Part shown: piece by piece, positions 40,848-50,502 of the stretch
Numbering within the stretch: position 1 is the stretch's first letter
How the letters are laid out: the number at the start of each line of letters is the position of its first letter
DNA from: Georgenia satyanarayanai
GTDB lineage: Bacteria; Actinomycetota; Actinomycetes; Actinomycetales; Actinomycetaceae
DNA length: 64,000 bases
Direction of reading: 5' to 3'
Assembly (NCBI RefSeq): GCF_023715365.1
Contig: NZ_JAMBNZ010000005.1
Span: 240,176-304,175 of the forward strand
Notes under the pieces: model-generated
Told to the model about the DNA's origin: nothing
Seen by the model: only the letters and a program-made list of their open reading frames with translations
The model's database searches: none
Made by a program: the position numbers and the translations under genes

Positions 40848-42170
40848 TCACCAGCGGCGGCGGCGGCGGCCCATGCTCACGAGGGAGCCCTGCGGGAGGA
40901 CGACGGCGGGGTCGAAGGTCTTCGGCACGGCCGACAGGAAGATCGCGAAGACCGGCGGGCGCCGCTGCGCCAGCTCGAGCCGGCCGCCGTCGGCGGCGAC
41001 CAGGTCACGGGCCAGAGCCAGGCCGCGGCCGGTGCCCTTGCCCGCGGTGACGTAGCGCTCGAAGATGTCCGGGGCGAGGTCGTCGGACACACCGGGGCCC
41101 TGGTCGCCCACCTCGATGACCACCCCGTGCTCGGAGGCCGAGGACCGCGCACCGACCGTCGTCCGGCCCTCGCCGTACTTGAGCGAGTTCTCCAGCAGCG
41201 TCGACAGGACCTGGGCCAGCGCGCCGGGTGTGGCGAGGACCGCGAGGTCGGTGGTGCCGGGCAGCACGAGCTCACGGCCGGCCGCGGCGAAGGTGGGCGC
41301 CCACTCCTCCGCCTGCTGGGCGAAGACGTCCTCGAGGCGCAGCGCCTCGGTCGTGCCGCCGCCCGCCTGGCGGGAGTTGCGCAGAAGGTCGTCGACGACG
41401 CCGGTGAGGCGCTCGACCAGCTCGAGGCTGATCCGGGCCTCCTCGGCGATGTCGTCGTCCGAGGCGATCGCCTGGATCTCCTCCAGCCGCATCGACAGCG
41501 CCGTGAGGGGCGTGCGGAGCTGGTGGGAGGCGTCGGCGGCGAACTGCCGCTCGGCAGCGAGCCGTCCGGCGAGGCGGTCACCGGTGCGGGTGAGCTCGGC
41601 GGCGACGAGGTCGATCTCCTCGATGCCCGACTTCCGCAGGTGCGGACGGACCTGGCCGGAGCCGATCTGCTCGGCGCTGGCCGCGAGGTAGATGAGGGGC
41701 GCCGCGAGCTTGCGGGCCTGCCGCCGGGCGACGAGGACGCTGACGCCGAGCGCGACCGTCGCCGCTACGACGACGAGCGCGACGACGCGCACGACCATCC
41801 ACTGCACCTCGGCGGCGCGGACCTCCATCCGGACGGTCGCGCCGCTGGGGGTGGTCTCGAGGGAGCGGATGACACGGCCCGTGATGGGCGGGCCGGCGAC
41901 GAAGTGCCGACCGAGGGCGTCCTGCACGACGATCCGTGCCTCGAGGTTGCTGTCACCCCCCACCCACGGGGAGAGCATCGCGTCGTCGAGCTCCTCGCCG
42001 TTGGAGACGCGACGCTCGACGGAGCGCGCCAGCGATGAGGCCCGGAGGTCCAGCGTGGCGTGCTCGGAGTCCCAGATCATGAGCCCACCGAAGACGGCGA
42101 GCGGAACCCCGAGGAGCAGGACCGCGACGGTGACCGCCACGAGCGTCATCGTCACTGCACGACGACGCAC
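40848..42170 (-). CDS. Sensor histidine kinase
   Basis: 440 aa, GTG 42170, 6 nt after the response-regulator stop. Membrane helix 1 about 8-30, an extracytoplasmic sensor of about 90 residues, helix 2 about 125-147, HAMP, then the phospho-acceptor H216 in ADASHQLRTPLTAL. The ATPase domain has LLENSLKYG, GDQGPGVSDD and GTGRGLALARDL. It phosphorylates the regulator encoded upstream. The stimulus is unknown. A basic tail MGRRRRRW ends the protein. Confidence 0.92.
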   Translation of the reverse strand: MRRRAVTMTLVAVTVAVLLLGVPLAVFGGLMIWDSEHATLDLRASSLARSVERRVSNGEELDDAMLSPWVGGDSNLEARIVVQDALGRHFVAGPPITGRVIRSLETTPSGATVRMEVRAAEVQWMVVRVVALVVVAATVALGVSVLVARRQARKLAAPLIYLAASAEQIGSGQVRPHLRKSGIEEIDLVAAELTRTGDRLAGRLAAERQFAADASHQLRTPLTALSMRLEEIQAIASDDDIAEEARISLELVERLTGVVDDLLRNSRQAGGGTTEALRLEDVFAQQAEEWAPTFAAAGRELVLPGTTDLAVLATPGALAQVLSTLLENSLKYGEGRTTVGARSSASEHGVVIEVGDQGPGVSDDLAPDIFERYVTAGKGTGRGLALARDLVAADGGRLELAQRRPPVFAIFLSAVPKTFDPAVVLPQGSLVSMGRRRRRW

Positions 42171-42176
42171 GCTGCC

Positions 42177-42863
42177 TCAGCCCTCGCCGGAGGTCTCGAA
42201 GCGGAAGCCCATCCCGCGCACGGTGGTGATGTAGCGGGGGTCGTTCGCGTCGTCGCCGAGCTTGCGGCGCAGCCAGGACACGTGCATGTCCAGGGTCTTG
42301 GTCGAGCCGGTCGGGTCCGAGCCCCACACCTCGCGCATGAGCGCGTCGCGGGCGACGACGGAGCCGGCCTCACGCACGAGCACGCGCAGGAGCTCGAACT
42401 CCTTGGCGGTCAGCTGCAGCTCCCGGTTGCCCTGGAAGGCGCGGTGGGCGGCGACGTCGACGCGTACGTCCTGGGCGTCGAGCTCGTCCTCGTCGGTGAG
42501 CTCACCTCCGGCGCGGCGCAGCAGCGCCCGCACCCGGGCGAGCAGCTCGGCCAGCCGGAAGGGCTTGGTCACGTAGTCGTCGGCACCGGCGTCCAGGCCC
42601 ACGACGAGGTCCACCTCGTCCGCGCGTGCGGTGAGCACGAGGATCGGGGTGGTCATCCCCTGGCTGCGCACCCAGCGGGCGACGTCCAGCCCGTCCATGT
42701 CCGGCAGACCGAGATCCAGCACGATGAGATCCACGCCGGAGGAGTTGTCGATCGCCCCCTGACCCGTGCTGAAGGCCCGCACGTCATAGCCCTCACGCGT
42801 GAGTGCGCGGGCCAGCGGCTCGGCGATCGCCGGATCGTCCTCGACAAGAAGTACGTTGGTCAC
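42177..42863 (-). CDS. OmpR-family response regulator
   Basis: 228 aa, GTG 42863, six nt after the -10 TACGAT, so probably leaderless. Receiver domain with acidic pair EDD near the start, phospho-acceptor D50 in IVLDLGLPDMDG, and the Lys of TKPFRLAELLARV. The C-terminal winged helix contains LTAKEFELLRVLV and TLDMHVSWLRRKLGDD. It is the first gene of the two-component operon. Its targets are not evident; the giant secreted-enzyme gene is the next transcript on the same strand. Confidence 0.93.
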   Translation of the reverse strand: MTNVLLVEDDPAIAEPLARALTREGYDVRAFSTGQGAIDNSSGVDLIVLDLGLPDMDGLDVARWVRSQGMTTPILVLTARADEVDLVVGLDAGADDYVTKPFRLAELLARVRALLRRAGGELTDEDELDAQDVRVDVAAHRAFQGNRELQLTAKEFELLRVLVREAGSVVARDALMREVWGSDPTGSTKTLDMHVSWLRRKLGDDANDPRYITTVRGMGFRFETSGEG

Positions 42864-42869
42864 GCCGCC

Positions 42870-42875
42870 ATCGTA
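42870..42875 (-). promoter_or_regulatory. Leaderless -10 box of the response regulator
   Basis: TACGAT on the minus strand, GGCGGC, then GTG 42863. Confidence 0.5.
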
Positions 42876-42921
42876 AAGGGTTCTCCGCGGTGGCGGGCCA
42901 GGAGTACACCGACGTTCTGCT

Positions 42922-42978
42922 CACGGCGCCCGAGGCGCCGTGACGCGCCAGAGGCCCGCAACCTGGTGGCTGCGGGCC
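42922..42978 (-). terminator. Paired hairpins after the giant secreted gene
   Basis: Hairpin 1 has arms GGCCCGCA/TGCGGGCC (42953-42960 and 42971-42978). Hairpin 2 has CACGGCGCC, CGA, GGCGCCGTG (42922-42942). Both lie just downstream of the stop at 43012 and before the response-regulator promoter. Confidence 0.65.
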
Positions 42979-43011
42979 CCTGCGGCGATACGCCTGCGGT
43001 CAGGAGCTAGG

Positions 43012-46000
43012 TCACACCGCGATCAGCTTCCCGACGGCGGGCAGAGCCGTGCTCACCACGGCCGCGGGCAGCCGGCGCAGGCCGAGCGTGTCGGTGCCGT
43101 CGCCGTCCCAGTCCCCGACAAAGGCCTGGTCTCCCGCGCGCCCGTAGGCCACGACCATGTCGGCCGGACCGCCGGTGAGGGAGTTCTTGGCGAAGTACAC
43201 CTGGCCCCGACGCACGAGGAGCGTGTCACGGCCGTCACCGTTCCAGTCACCGGCCATCGTGACGTCGCCGGCACGCCCGTAGGCCACCACCTCGTCGGCC
43301 GGTCCACCAGCGATGGAGTTCTTCACGAAGTACTCGTTGCCACGACGCACCGTCAACGTGTCACGGCCATCACCGTTCCAGTCACCGACGAGCACCGTGT
43401 CCCCCGTACGCCCGTAGCCGACCACTGCATCAGCAGCGCCACCGGCGAGGGAGTTCTTCACGAAGTAGACGTTCCCGCGACGCACCGCGAAGGTGTCGTA
43501 CCCGTCACCGTTCCAGTCACCGACGAGCACGTGGTCCCCGGCACGGCCATAGGCGAAGACCTCGTCGGCCACGCCACCACGGGGAGCGTTGCTCACGTAG
43601 AACACGCCATCTCGCCGCACCGCGATGGAGTCGGTGCCGTCCCCGTCCCAGTCACCGATGAACACCTCGTCGGTGAACCGGCCGTACTGGAAGGCGTGAG
43701 CCGTCCTGCCCTGCCAGTCGTTGGACAGGAAGAACCCCTGCTCCTGCGGTTGGCCACCGGCAGCGGAGAACACGTGGCTCCACCGCGTGGTCGCGCCCTC
43801 CGCGAGCACGAAGCCCTCCGTGGCACGGGCCGTGATGGTCACCGCGCCGGTGCCGCCGTACTCCCCGGCCGCGACGACCGCTCCGTCGATGAGGTACTCG
43901 ACGCCCTGGACGGCGGGGACCGTGTAGACGTCGTTCTCGGTGCCGTCCTCGTCGGTGAAAGTCACCGCAGCCGGCGTCACCTCGACGAGCTCCGGCTCGC
44001 CGCCGGTCTCGGAGAAGGTGTGCTCCCACTCGGCGGTGGCGTCCCCAGCGAGCACGAAGCCCGCCAGCGGGCGCACCGTCACCGTGACGGTGCCGGAGCC
44101 GGCACGCTCACCGGCGGCCACGACCTCGCCGTCGACCAGGTACTCCACGCCCACGCTCCACGGGACCGTGTACGTGTCCGCCTCGGTGCCGTCCTCGTCG
44201 GTGAAGGTCACCGCCGCGGGCGTCACCTCCACCGGCCGCGAACCCTCCGCCCCGGCCTCCTGGCCGGTGAGGTACTCGAAGCCCGTCTCGACGAAGTCCT
44301 CGCCCTGCGGCGTGACGTCATACTCCATGACGTAGTACGCGATGTCCGCGTGCTCCTGCGCCGCGGCCAGGATCTCCTGCAGCGGCACGTCACCCTTACC
44401 CAGGTTGGTGAAGGCGGGGCTGCCCGGGCTGTTGAGGTTCGTGGCGTCCTTGATGTGGAGCAGCTCGATGCGCTCACCCCACTGCGCCAGCAGCGCCGGC
44501 ACGTCCACACCCGCGTCCGTCGCCCACGCCACGTCCACCTGGAAGGTCACGTAGTCAGGGTTGGTCTCCCTGACCAGGATCTCCCACGCCGACATCTGCT
44601 CACCCTCGTGCTCGTAGACCGTGGTGAACTCCCGGTCGTGGTTGTGGCCGAAGAACTTGCCGATCCCGGCCTCGACCGAGCGCTTGCCGAGGCGGTTCAT
44701 CGTAGCGGCGGTCTCGAGCGTGCTCTCGTAGGAGCCGATGCCCGGGGCCGCGAAGCCGCCGGACCCGACGTACTCCTGGCCGAGCGCATCGACGTACGCG
44801 AGCGTCTCGTCGAAGTTCCCCTCCCCCACGTTGTGGTGCGAGGACGGGATCCGCAGGCCGATCTCGTCGGCCATCGCCCGCACCTGCTCCGCGGTGTAGG
44901 GGTTGAGGTTGCCGCTGTAGGGCTCGATGTTCTTGAGCCCGATCTCGGCCAGCCGCGCGAGGACCGTCTGCTGGCCCTCGGCGTTGACCCACGGGATGAG
45001 GGAGTACAGGCCGATGGAGACCTGGTCCACCGGCACGAGCACCGGCTCACCGCCCTCGGTGGAGAACGTGTGCGTCCAGGAGGTCTCGGCGCCCTCGGGG
45101 AAGACGAAGCCCTCGGCCGGACGCGCCGTGACGGTCACCGTGCCGGTGGCGGGGTGGCTGCCGGCCGCGACGGCCTCACCGCCCACGACATACTCCACGC
45201 CCTCGACCGCGGGCACGGTGAACGTGTCGTTCTCCGTGCCGTCCTCGTCGGTGAAGGTCACCGCCTCGGGCATCACCTCGACGGCGGAGAGGTCCTTGAC
45301 CTGGATGTTGCGGTAGAACACCGTCTCGCCGCCGCCGTGGTTCTGGATCCCGATGAACCCGGAGCTGAGGTCACGGGCCGGGTCGGTGCTCGTGAAGTCG
45401 TTGACGAGGACGTCGTTGAGGTACACCTTGATGTTGTCGCCCTGGACGCGGATGTCGTAGCTGTTCCACGACCCCACGGGGTTGAGGGCGGCGTCGCGGG
45501 CCTCGAGGTCGGCGCCCTGGAAGGTGTAGATCGCACCGGTGGTGCGGTCGTCCTCGTCCGTCGCGTCGATCTGGATCTCGTAGCCCTGGTCGACGGCGAC
45601 CCACGGGTCGTTGCCCGGGTCGGGGAAGCCGACGAACACGCCGCCGTTGTCGTCCTTCACAAGCTTCCAGTCGAGCTTGAGGCTGTACTCGCCCAGCTCG
45701 TCCTGGTGCCAGAGCAGACCCATGCCGCCGGTCCCACGCAGCGAGCAGTCGTCCCAGCGGCCGAAGGAGCCGGCGCCGGCGAGCTTCCAGTCGGAGAAGC
45801 TCTCGAGCGTGCCGTCGAAGAGGGCGGTGTAGCCGGGCTCCGGCGTCATCGGCTCGCAGATGTCCGGGGCACCGACGGACAGGACGTCCAGGTTGACGTT
45901 GCCGTCGTCGCCCTCGTCGTACCGCAGCGCGACGGTGTTCGCGCCGGCGTCGAGCTCGACGTCGCGGCTCACGGTCGCCCACGTCTTCCAGTCGCCGAGG

Positions 46001-48375
46001 CGGGGGAGCTTCCAGGGGCCGACCTTCTCCCCGTTGACGTAGAGCGACATCGTCTTGTCCATGTCCGACGGGTGAGGGCCGTTGGCGTAGCGCAGGTGGA
46101 TCGGGTGGGTCCCCGCCTCGTCCACGGTGACCGTGAAGCGCACCTCGGCGCCGACGTTCTGGATGTTCTGGGCGAAGCCGGTGCCGGAGTACCCGTTGTG
46201 CTCGCTGTGCGTGTTCGCACCACCGAGGAGGGTGGCCTCCTCCGCCTCGTAGTAGCCGAGGTCGGCGGGACCGGTGTAACCGGGGAGGGAGTTGAGCGTG
46301 TACCACGCCTCGGTGCTCCACAGCTCCTCACCGTCCGCGTCCGTGAAGGGGCGGGGCGAGCGCAGGTGGACGACGTGGCCCGGCTTGAGGCCGTCGATGG
46401 CCAGGGTCACGGTCGTGCCGTCCTCGGAGAGGTCGGCGGCGGTGACGAGGAGGGACTCCTCGCCGACCTTCGGGCCGCCGTAGGACGGGGTGGGCACGTA
46501 GCGCCACTGGGTGACGTCGTAGGACTCGAGGAGGTCCTCGGCCGTCCCCTCCGACAGCGGCTGGGTGTACTCGAGCTCGAAGCCGCCCTCGACGACGCGC
46601 ACCTCGGCGATGTCGAAGGTGTCGTTGCCGACGACCTCGAGCTTCTGCAGGCCGTAGCGGAGCTTGCCGGACTCGCCCCAGTTGCCGGCCTCGCCGATGC
46701 CGCCGACGTACAGGCTGCCGTCCGGGCCGACGATGACGCGGTTGACGCCGGCCTCGAGGCCCGCGGTGTGGCGGAAGACGGCGCCCTGGTACTCGCCGTC
46801 GACCTCCTCGAGGAAGGCACGCTGCAGGCCGCCGTAGGTGACGTCACCGAAGATCATCTGGCCCGCGAAGGGGCCCTCGGTCAGCTGGAACGGGGCGCTC
46901 GGGGAGTTGCCGATCTCGTTCTGGGGCACCCACACGGCCGGCGGGGACACCGGCTGGTCGTCGAAGGGACCAGCCGGGTTCGTGTAGTGGTTGAAGAACC
47001 GCCCCTCCTTGATGTGGAGGAGCTTGGAGCTGGGCAGCCAGTCGCCCTGGTTGTCCATGGCGAAGAGGTCGGTGCCCTCGGTGCCGCCCCAGCCGATGCC
47101 GTTGGGGGTGCGCAGGCCGCCGGCGATGAAGTCGACCGCGCCGGTCTCCCGGTCGATCGCGATAGTCGTGCCGCGGTTCTGCGCGGGCTGCGGGTTCGTC
47201 GACGCGCCGCCGTTGTTGATGGCGACGGAGAGGTTGACGTAGAAGTTCTCCTCGTCGTGGACGAGGCCGAAGGCGAACTCGTGGAAGTTCCCGCCGTCGG
47301 GCCACGTGGCAAACTTGCCAGTCACGTTGCCCTCCTCGTCCGTGTACTCGGGGTTGCGGACGTAGTCGGCGGTCGCCGCGTCCTCCGCCTCCGGGTCGGG
47401 GACGAGCTCGGTGAGGCCGTCCCGCTCGGAGACGAAGATCGAGTCGCCGATGACGTCGACGCCCATGGGGTTGAACAGGCCGTCGTGGACGAGCTGGACG
47501 CTCACGTCCTCGGGGCCGTCGGCCTCCTGGACGCCGTCGATGATGTAGACCTCCCCCGTGTGCGGGTCGGGCTGCCAGCCGCCGGGGCTCACCTGGCCGG
47601 CGGTGACGACGACGAGCTTGCCGTCCTCGGTGAAGTCGAGCGCCGAGACCGCGGGGTCGAAGCCCTCCGGGCGCAGGTCGACGAGCTTGTAGTTGGGGTT
47701 GACGTCGTACAGGCGCAGGCCGTCGCCCGGGGTGTCGGTCGCCCCCTCGCAGAACTTCACGCCGGGGGCCGTAACACGGACGACGCCCGCGTCGGTGCTG
47801 AGCGCAGAGCTCGGCACGACCTCCCACTGCGTGCTGCCCGGCGTCTTCCAGGAGAAGGTCAGCCGTTGGCTGTAGCCGCCCTCGTAGTGCTCGATGCGCA
47901 GGTCGTGCGTCGACCCGGCGGTGAGCGGGATCGTCGTCTCCTTGGACGTCGAGTCCTGGGGCCCGTCGTTCTCGATGATCAGCTCGTCGTCGAGGTAGAC
48001 GAGCGCACCGTCGTCGTTCGTGACGCGCAAACCGTAGTTGCCGGTCTCGGGGACGGTGAGGTTGGCGAGCGCGTGGGTGATGAAGTTGTCCGAGAGACCG
48101 AAGTCGGCGTCGGTGCGCCAGTCGATCGTCGGCATGAGCCTGTCGACGTTGGGCGTTGTGCCCCCGCGCAGGGTGCAGACCCCACCCGGGTCACTGGCCA
48201 GCTGGAAGGTGCGGAGGGTGACGCCCTCCTCCTGAGGAGGGAGGACGTCGGCTGCGGCGGGTGCCGCAATGCCTGCCCCGATGACAGCGGTCGCAGCGAG
48301 GGCCGCCACGATCCGCCGCCCGGTGGAGGCTCGCGGCGCTCGGCCGCGAGAGGGCAGGACAGAGGGGATGAGCAT
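43012..48375 (-). CDS. Giant secreted PA14 / propeller / CBM / DUF1080 / isomerase / FG-GAP protein
   Basis: 1787 aa, ATG 48375 with AAGGAG six nt upstream. Signal peptide about 1-42. Domains: PA14 (about 48-180, with GLRVTNDDGALVYLDDE), a dehydrogenase-like beta-propeller (about 200-640, FAFGLVHDEENFYVN, RTPNGIGWGG), a CBM6/35-like module (about 707-838), DUF1080 (about 845-1028), a bacterial-repeat domain (about 1030-1113), one TIM-barrel isomerase (about 1115-1370), two more bacterial-repeat domains (about 1378-1545) and six FG-GAP-like repeats (about 1547-1770). The isomerase and C-terminal repeats are close relatives of those in the 4475-9973 protein. One polypeptide thus carries sugar binding, a probable oxidoreductase propeller, keto-glycoside hydrolysis and isomerase chemistry. 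The substrate is unknown. Confidence 0.88.
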   Translation of the reverse strand: MLIPSVLPSRGRAPRASTGRRIVAALAATAVIGAGIAAPAAADVLPPQEEGVTLRTFQLASDPGGVCTLRGGTTPNVDRLMPTIDWRTDADFGLSDNFITHALANLTVPETGNYGLRVTNDDGALVYLDDELIIENDGPQDSTSKETTIPLTAGSTHDLRIEHYEGGYSQRLTFSWKTPGSTQWEVVPSSALSTDAGVVRVTAPGVKFCEGATDTPGDGLRLYDVNPNYKLVDLRPEGFDPAVSALDFTEDGKLVVVTAGQVSPGGWQPDPHTGEVYIIDGVQEADGPEDVSVQLVHDGLFNPMGVDVIGDSIFVSERDGLTELVPDPEAEDAATADYVRNPEYTDEEGNVTGKFATWPDGGNFHEFAFGLVHDEENFYVNLSVAINNGGASTNPQPAQNRGTTIAIDRETGAVDFIAGGLRTPNGIGWGGTEGTDLFAMDNQGDWLPSSKLLHIKEGRFFNHYTNPAGPFDDQPVSPPAVWVPQNEIGNSPSAPFQLTEGPFAGQMIFGDVTYGGLQRAFLEEVDGEYQGAVFRHTAGLEAGVNRVIVGPDGSLYVGGIGEAGNWGESGKLRYGLQKLEVVGNDTFDIAEVRVVEGGFELEYTQPLSEGTAEDLLESYDVTQWRYVPTPSYGGPKVGEESLLVTAADLSEDGTTVTLAIDGLKPGHVVHLRSPRPFTDADGEELWSTEAWYTLNSLPGYTGPADLGYYEAEEATLLGGANTHSEHNGYSGTGFAQNIQNVGAEVRFTVTVDEAGTHPIHLRYANGPHPSDMDKTMSLYVNGEKVGPWKLPRLGDWKTWATVSRDVELDAGANTVALRYDEGDDGNVNLDVLSVGAPDICEPMTPEPGYTALFDGTLESFSDWKLAGAGSFGRWDDCSLRGTGGMGLLWHQDELGEYSLKLDWKLVKDDNGGVFVGFPDPGNDPWVAVDQGYEIQIDATDEDDRTTGAIYTFQGADLEARDAALNPVGSWNSYDIRVQGDNIKVYLNDVLVNDFTSTDPARDLSSGFIGIQNHGGGETVFYRNIQVKDLSAVEVMPEAVTFTDEDGTENDTFTVPAVEGVEYVVGGEAVAAGSHPATGTVTVTARPAEGFVFPEGAETSWTHTFSTEGGEPVLVPVDQVSIGLYSLIPWVNAEGQQTVLARLAEIGLKNIEPYSGNLNPYTAEQVRAMADEIGLRIPSSHHNVGEGNFDETLAYVDALGQEYVGSGGFAAPGIGSYESTLETAATMNRLGKRSVEAGIGKFFGHNHDREFTTVYEHEGEQMSAWEILVRETNPDYVTFQVDVAWATDAGVDVPALLAQWGERIELLHIKDATNLNSPGSPAFTNLGKGDVPLQEILAAAQEHADIAYYVMEYDVTPQGEDFVETGFEYLTGQEAGAEGSRPVEVTPAAVTFTDEDGTEADTYTVPWSVGVEYLVDGEVVAAGERAGSGTVTVTVRPLAGFVLAGDATAEWEHTFSETGGEPELVEVTPAAVTFTDEDGTENDVYTVPAVQGVEYLIDGAVVAAGEYGGTGAVTITARATEGFVLAEGATTRWSHVFSAAGGQPQEQGFFLSNDWQGRTAHAFQYGRFTDEVFIGDWDGDGTDSIAVRRDGVFYVSNAPRGGVADEVFAYGRAGDHVLVGDWNGDGYDTFAVRRGNVYFVKNSLAGGAADAVVGYGRTGDTVLVGDWNGDGRDTLTVRRGNEYFVKNSIAGGPADEVVAYGRAGDVTMAGDWNGDGRDTLLVRRGQVYFAKNSLTGGPADMVVAYGRAGDQAFVGDWDGDGTDTLGLRRLPAAVVSTALPAVGKLIAV

Positions 48376-48441
48376 CGTTACTCCTTCGGTCGTCCACTAA
48401 GCCGCGAGACGCGTCCCTGACATCGTCGCCGGGCACATGGG

Positions 48442-48470
48442 ACGCTAGTCACCCTTTGCCAATCCGTCAA
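48442..48470 (-). promoter_or_regulatory. Consensus sigma-A promoter of the 48375 gene
   Basis: Minus strand TTGACG (48470-48465), a 17-bp spacer, TAGCGT (48447-48442). The leader is about 60 nt. The -35 and spacer resemble the promoter at 10163-10191. Confidence 0.72.
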
Positions 48471-48507
48471 CCAACTTCCGCCCTCCCGGGTACAAAAGGG
48501 CTGGCGG

Positions 48508-49575
48508 TCAGGCGCGGCGTAGCTCGACCGGGCTCATCTGGCCGATCCCGGCCATGTCGACCGGCGGGAGGTGGACGAAGGAGAACTCCCCCGCTGCCGA
48601 CGAGGTCGACAGCCGCTCGCTCGTGGCCGGGTCGGTGATGACGGAGTCCGGCTCGGCGACGTCGGCCAACCGGGAGGCGAGGTTGACGACCGGCCCGAAG
48701 ACGTCGCCCGAGCGGGAGAGGACTCGGCCCCACACGACCGAGCCGCGCACGGGCAGCAGCCCAGGCCGGGAGCGGATCTCGGTGACGAGGTCGACGGCCA
48801 CACGGGCGGCGGTGGTCAAGTCGTCGGCGACGAAGAGGACGGCGTCGCCGATGGTCTTGACCACGCGGGCGCCGTGGGAGGTGATGACGTCCCGGGCCGT
48901 GAACTCGAAGCCCTGGACGAGCTCTGCCAGCTCCCGGGAGCCGAGCCGGGCGGAGCTGGAGGTGAAGGACACCATGTCGATGAAGCCGAGCGCCCGGGGC
49001 AACGGGAGGGAGTCGCTGGCCGTCTCCTCCACGGAGCGGCGCGCGACCTCCGTGTCCATCCGTATGGCGAGCGCGGCGAGCTGCCGCCGCCACGCGTAGA
49101 CGAGCTGGCCCTCGAGCATGCCGGCGACGTCGGCGATGTGGTCGAGGACGACGAGGCGTGCGCCGGTGTCGTCCAGCCGGTGGCGGCGGCTGGCGTCCTC
49201 GACGAGGGCCTCCACCTGCCACAGGGCCAGCCGGTCGGCCAGGTAGCTCTGGGCGCGGAGCAGGGAGACGGCGGTGGCGCGGTCCACGTGCACGCCGCCG
49301 ACGAGCTCGCCGATCGACCTCAGCGCCTCGACGTCCCGCTCGGTGAAGGTGACGGCGTCGTCGGCGACGTTCTGGAAGCCCATGGCGCGCCAGAAGAGGC
49401 GGGCGGACTGGAGGTCGACCCCCGCGCGCTCGGCGAGCTGCGCCATCGTGAGGCTCGGAGCGCCGCCGACCAGCTCGGCCACGCGCTCCTCGACGGTGGA
49501 GCGTCCCTGGGGTGCCCGCTCGGAGGGTCGCTCCGCCGGCGCGGTCCTCTCCCCGGGGTCTGCGGCGTCCGTCAC
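48508..49575 (-). CDS. Class III adenylate/guanylate cyclase, Rv1264-like
   Basis: 355 aa, GTG 49575 overlapping the birA stop by GTGA. The N-terminal 190 residues contain a helix-turn-helix-like start (LTMAQLAERAGVDLQSARLFWRAM) and a helical regulatory part as in the pH-responsive mycobacterial cyclase Rv1264. The C-terminal catalytic domain has both metal-binding aspartates, in GFIDMVSFTSSS and VVKTIGDAVLFVADD. It is soluble. Translational coupling to biotin ligase is notable; a shared function is not known. Confidence 0.87.
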   Translation of the reverse strand: MTDAADPGERTAPAERPSERAPQGRSTVEERVAELVGGAPSLTMAQLAERAGVDLQSARLFWRAMGFQNVADDAVTFTERDVEALRSIGELVGGVHVDRATAVSLLRAQSYLADRLALWQVEALVEDASRRHRLDDTGARLVVLDHIADVAGMLEGQLVYAWRRQLAALAIRMDTEVARRSVEETASDSLPLPRALGFIDMVSFTSSSARLGSRELAELVQGFEFTARDVITSHGARVVKTIGDAVLFVADDLTTAARVAVDLVTEIRSRPGLLPVRGSVVWGRVLSRSGDVFGPVVNLASRLADVAEPDSVITDPATSERLSTSSAAGEFSFVHLPPVDMAGIGQMSPVELRRA

Positions 49576-50444
49576 AGTTCCAGGTTAACGTCCGCCCCGG
49601 AGTCCGCCGACCCGATGTCCGCCCGCACGTGCAGAACGTCCCCCGCCAGCACCCTGTGCAGCGCCCCGGCGGCGTCACGCACCACGAGGCAGCCGTCGGG
49701 GTCGAGCGCCTCGGCCCGCCCGTGGAGAAGCTCGCCACCGGGCTGCTCGACGCGCACGTCACGGCCCAGGGTGAGGCAGTCGGCGGCGACCTCGGCGAGC
49801 AGGCCGGCCGCCCGCGCGTCGCCGTCGTGCTCCTCCCAGCGGCGCACGAGCGGCCCGAGCTCGCGCCCGACGGCGTCGAGCAGCGCCGCGGGTGCGGGCA
49901 CCGGCAGGCCGGCGAGGGCCATCGACGTCGCCGAGGCCACCGGCAGCGCGTCCGAGTCCTGGGCGAGGTTGACACCGATCCCCACGACGGCGACCGGCCT
50001 GCCGTCGGGTGCCGGGGGGAGGAGCTCGGTGAGGATCCCGCCGAGCTTGCGGGCGGTACCCCACCCCGCGAGCGCCGGCCCGGCGTCGTCGACGAGGACG
50101 TCGTTGGGCCACTTGAGCCCGACGGCGCCGGCCCTGTCCCCTCCACCGGCGCGGATCGCCCGGACGACGGCGAGGCCGGCGAGGAGGGTGAGCCAGGGGG
50201 CGCGCTCCGGCGGCACGCGCGGACGCAGCAGCAGCGAGGCGGTGAGCGCGGTGCCCGGCGCGGTGAGCCAGCTGCGGCCGGTGCGGCCGCGGCCGGCGGT
50301 CTGGTGCTCGGTGACGAGCGCGGACAGGTGCGGCCAGGCGGCTGGGTCGGCGGCGACGGCCTCGCGCAGGGCGGTGCTCGTCGAGCCCACCGTGGCCAGC
50401 CGGACGACACGCGCGAGGGCCTGTTCGGTCACGGGCCCACCCAA
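49572..50444 (-). CDS. birA: Biotin--[acetyl-CoA-carboxylase] ligase
   Basis: 290 aa from GTG 50444, with GTG 50432 possible. Attaches biotin to carboxyl-carrier proteins through biotinyl-AMP. Catalytic loop TAGRGRTGRSW, then KWPNDVLV and the domain GIGVNL, and a small SH3-like C-terminal domain. No N-terminal DNA-binding domain, so it is a monofunctional ligase. It diverges from the DsbA-like gene and lies near the biotin-dependent acyl-CoA carboxylase genes. Confidence 0.92.
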   Translation of the reverse strand: MGGPVTEQALARVVRLATVGSTSTALREAVAADPAAWPHLSALVTEHQTAGRGRTGRSWLTAPGTALTASLLLRPRVPPERAPWLTLLAGLAVVRAIRAGGGDRAGAVGLKWPNDVLVDDAGPALAGWGTARKLGGILTELLPPAPDGRPVAVVGIGVNLAQDSDALPVASATSMALAGLPVPAPAALLDAVGRELGPLVRRWEEHDGDARAAGLLAEVAADCLTLGRDVRVEQPGGELLHGRAEALDPDGCLVVRDAAGALHRVLAGDVLHVRADIGSADSGADVNLEL

Positions 50445-50502
50445 CCACAGGGCCGCGGGCCGGGCTTAGCATGGCCGGACCGTCTACCTCTGGAGCCCGT
50501 CC

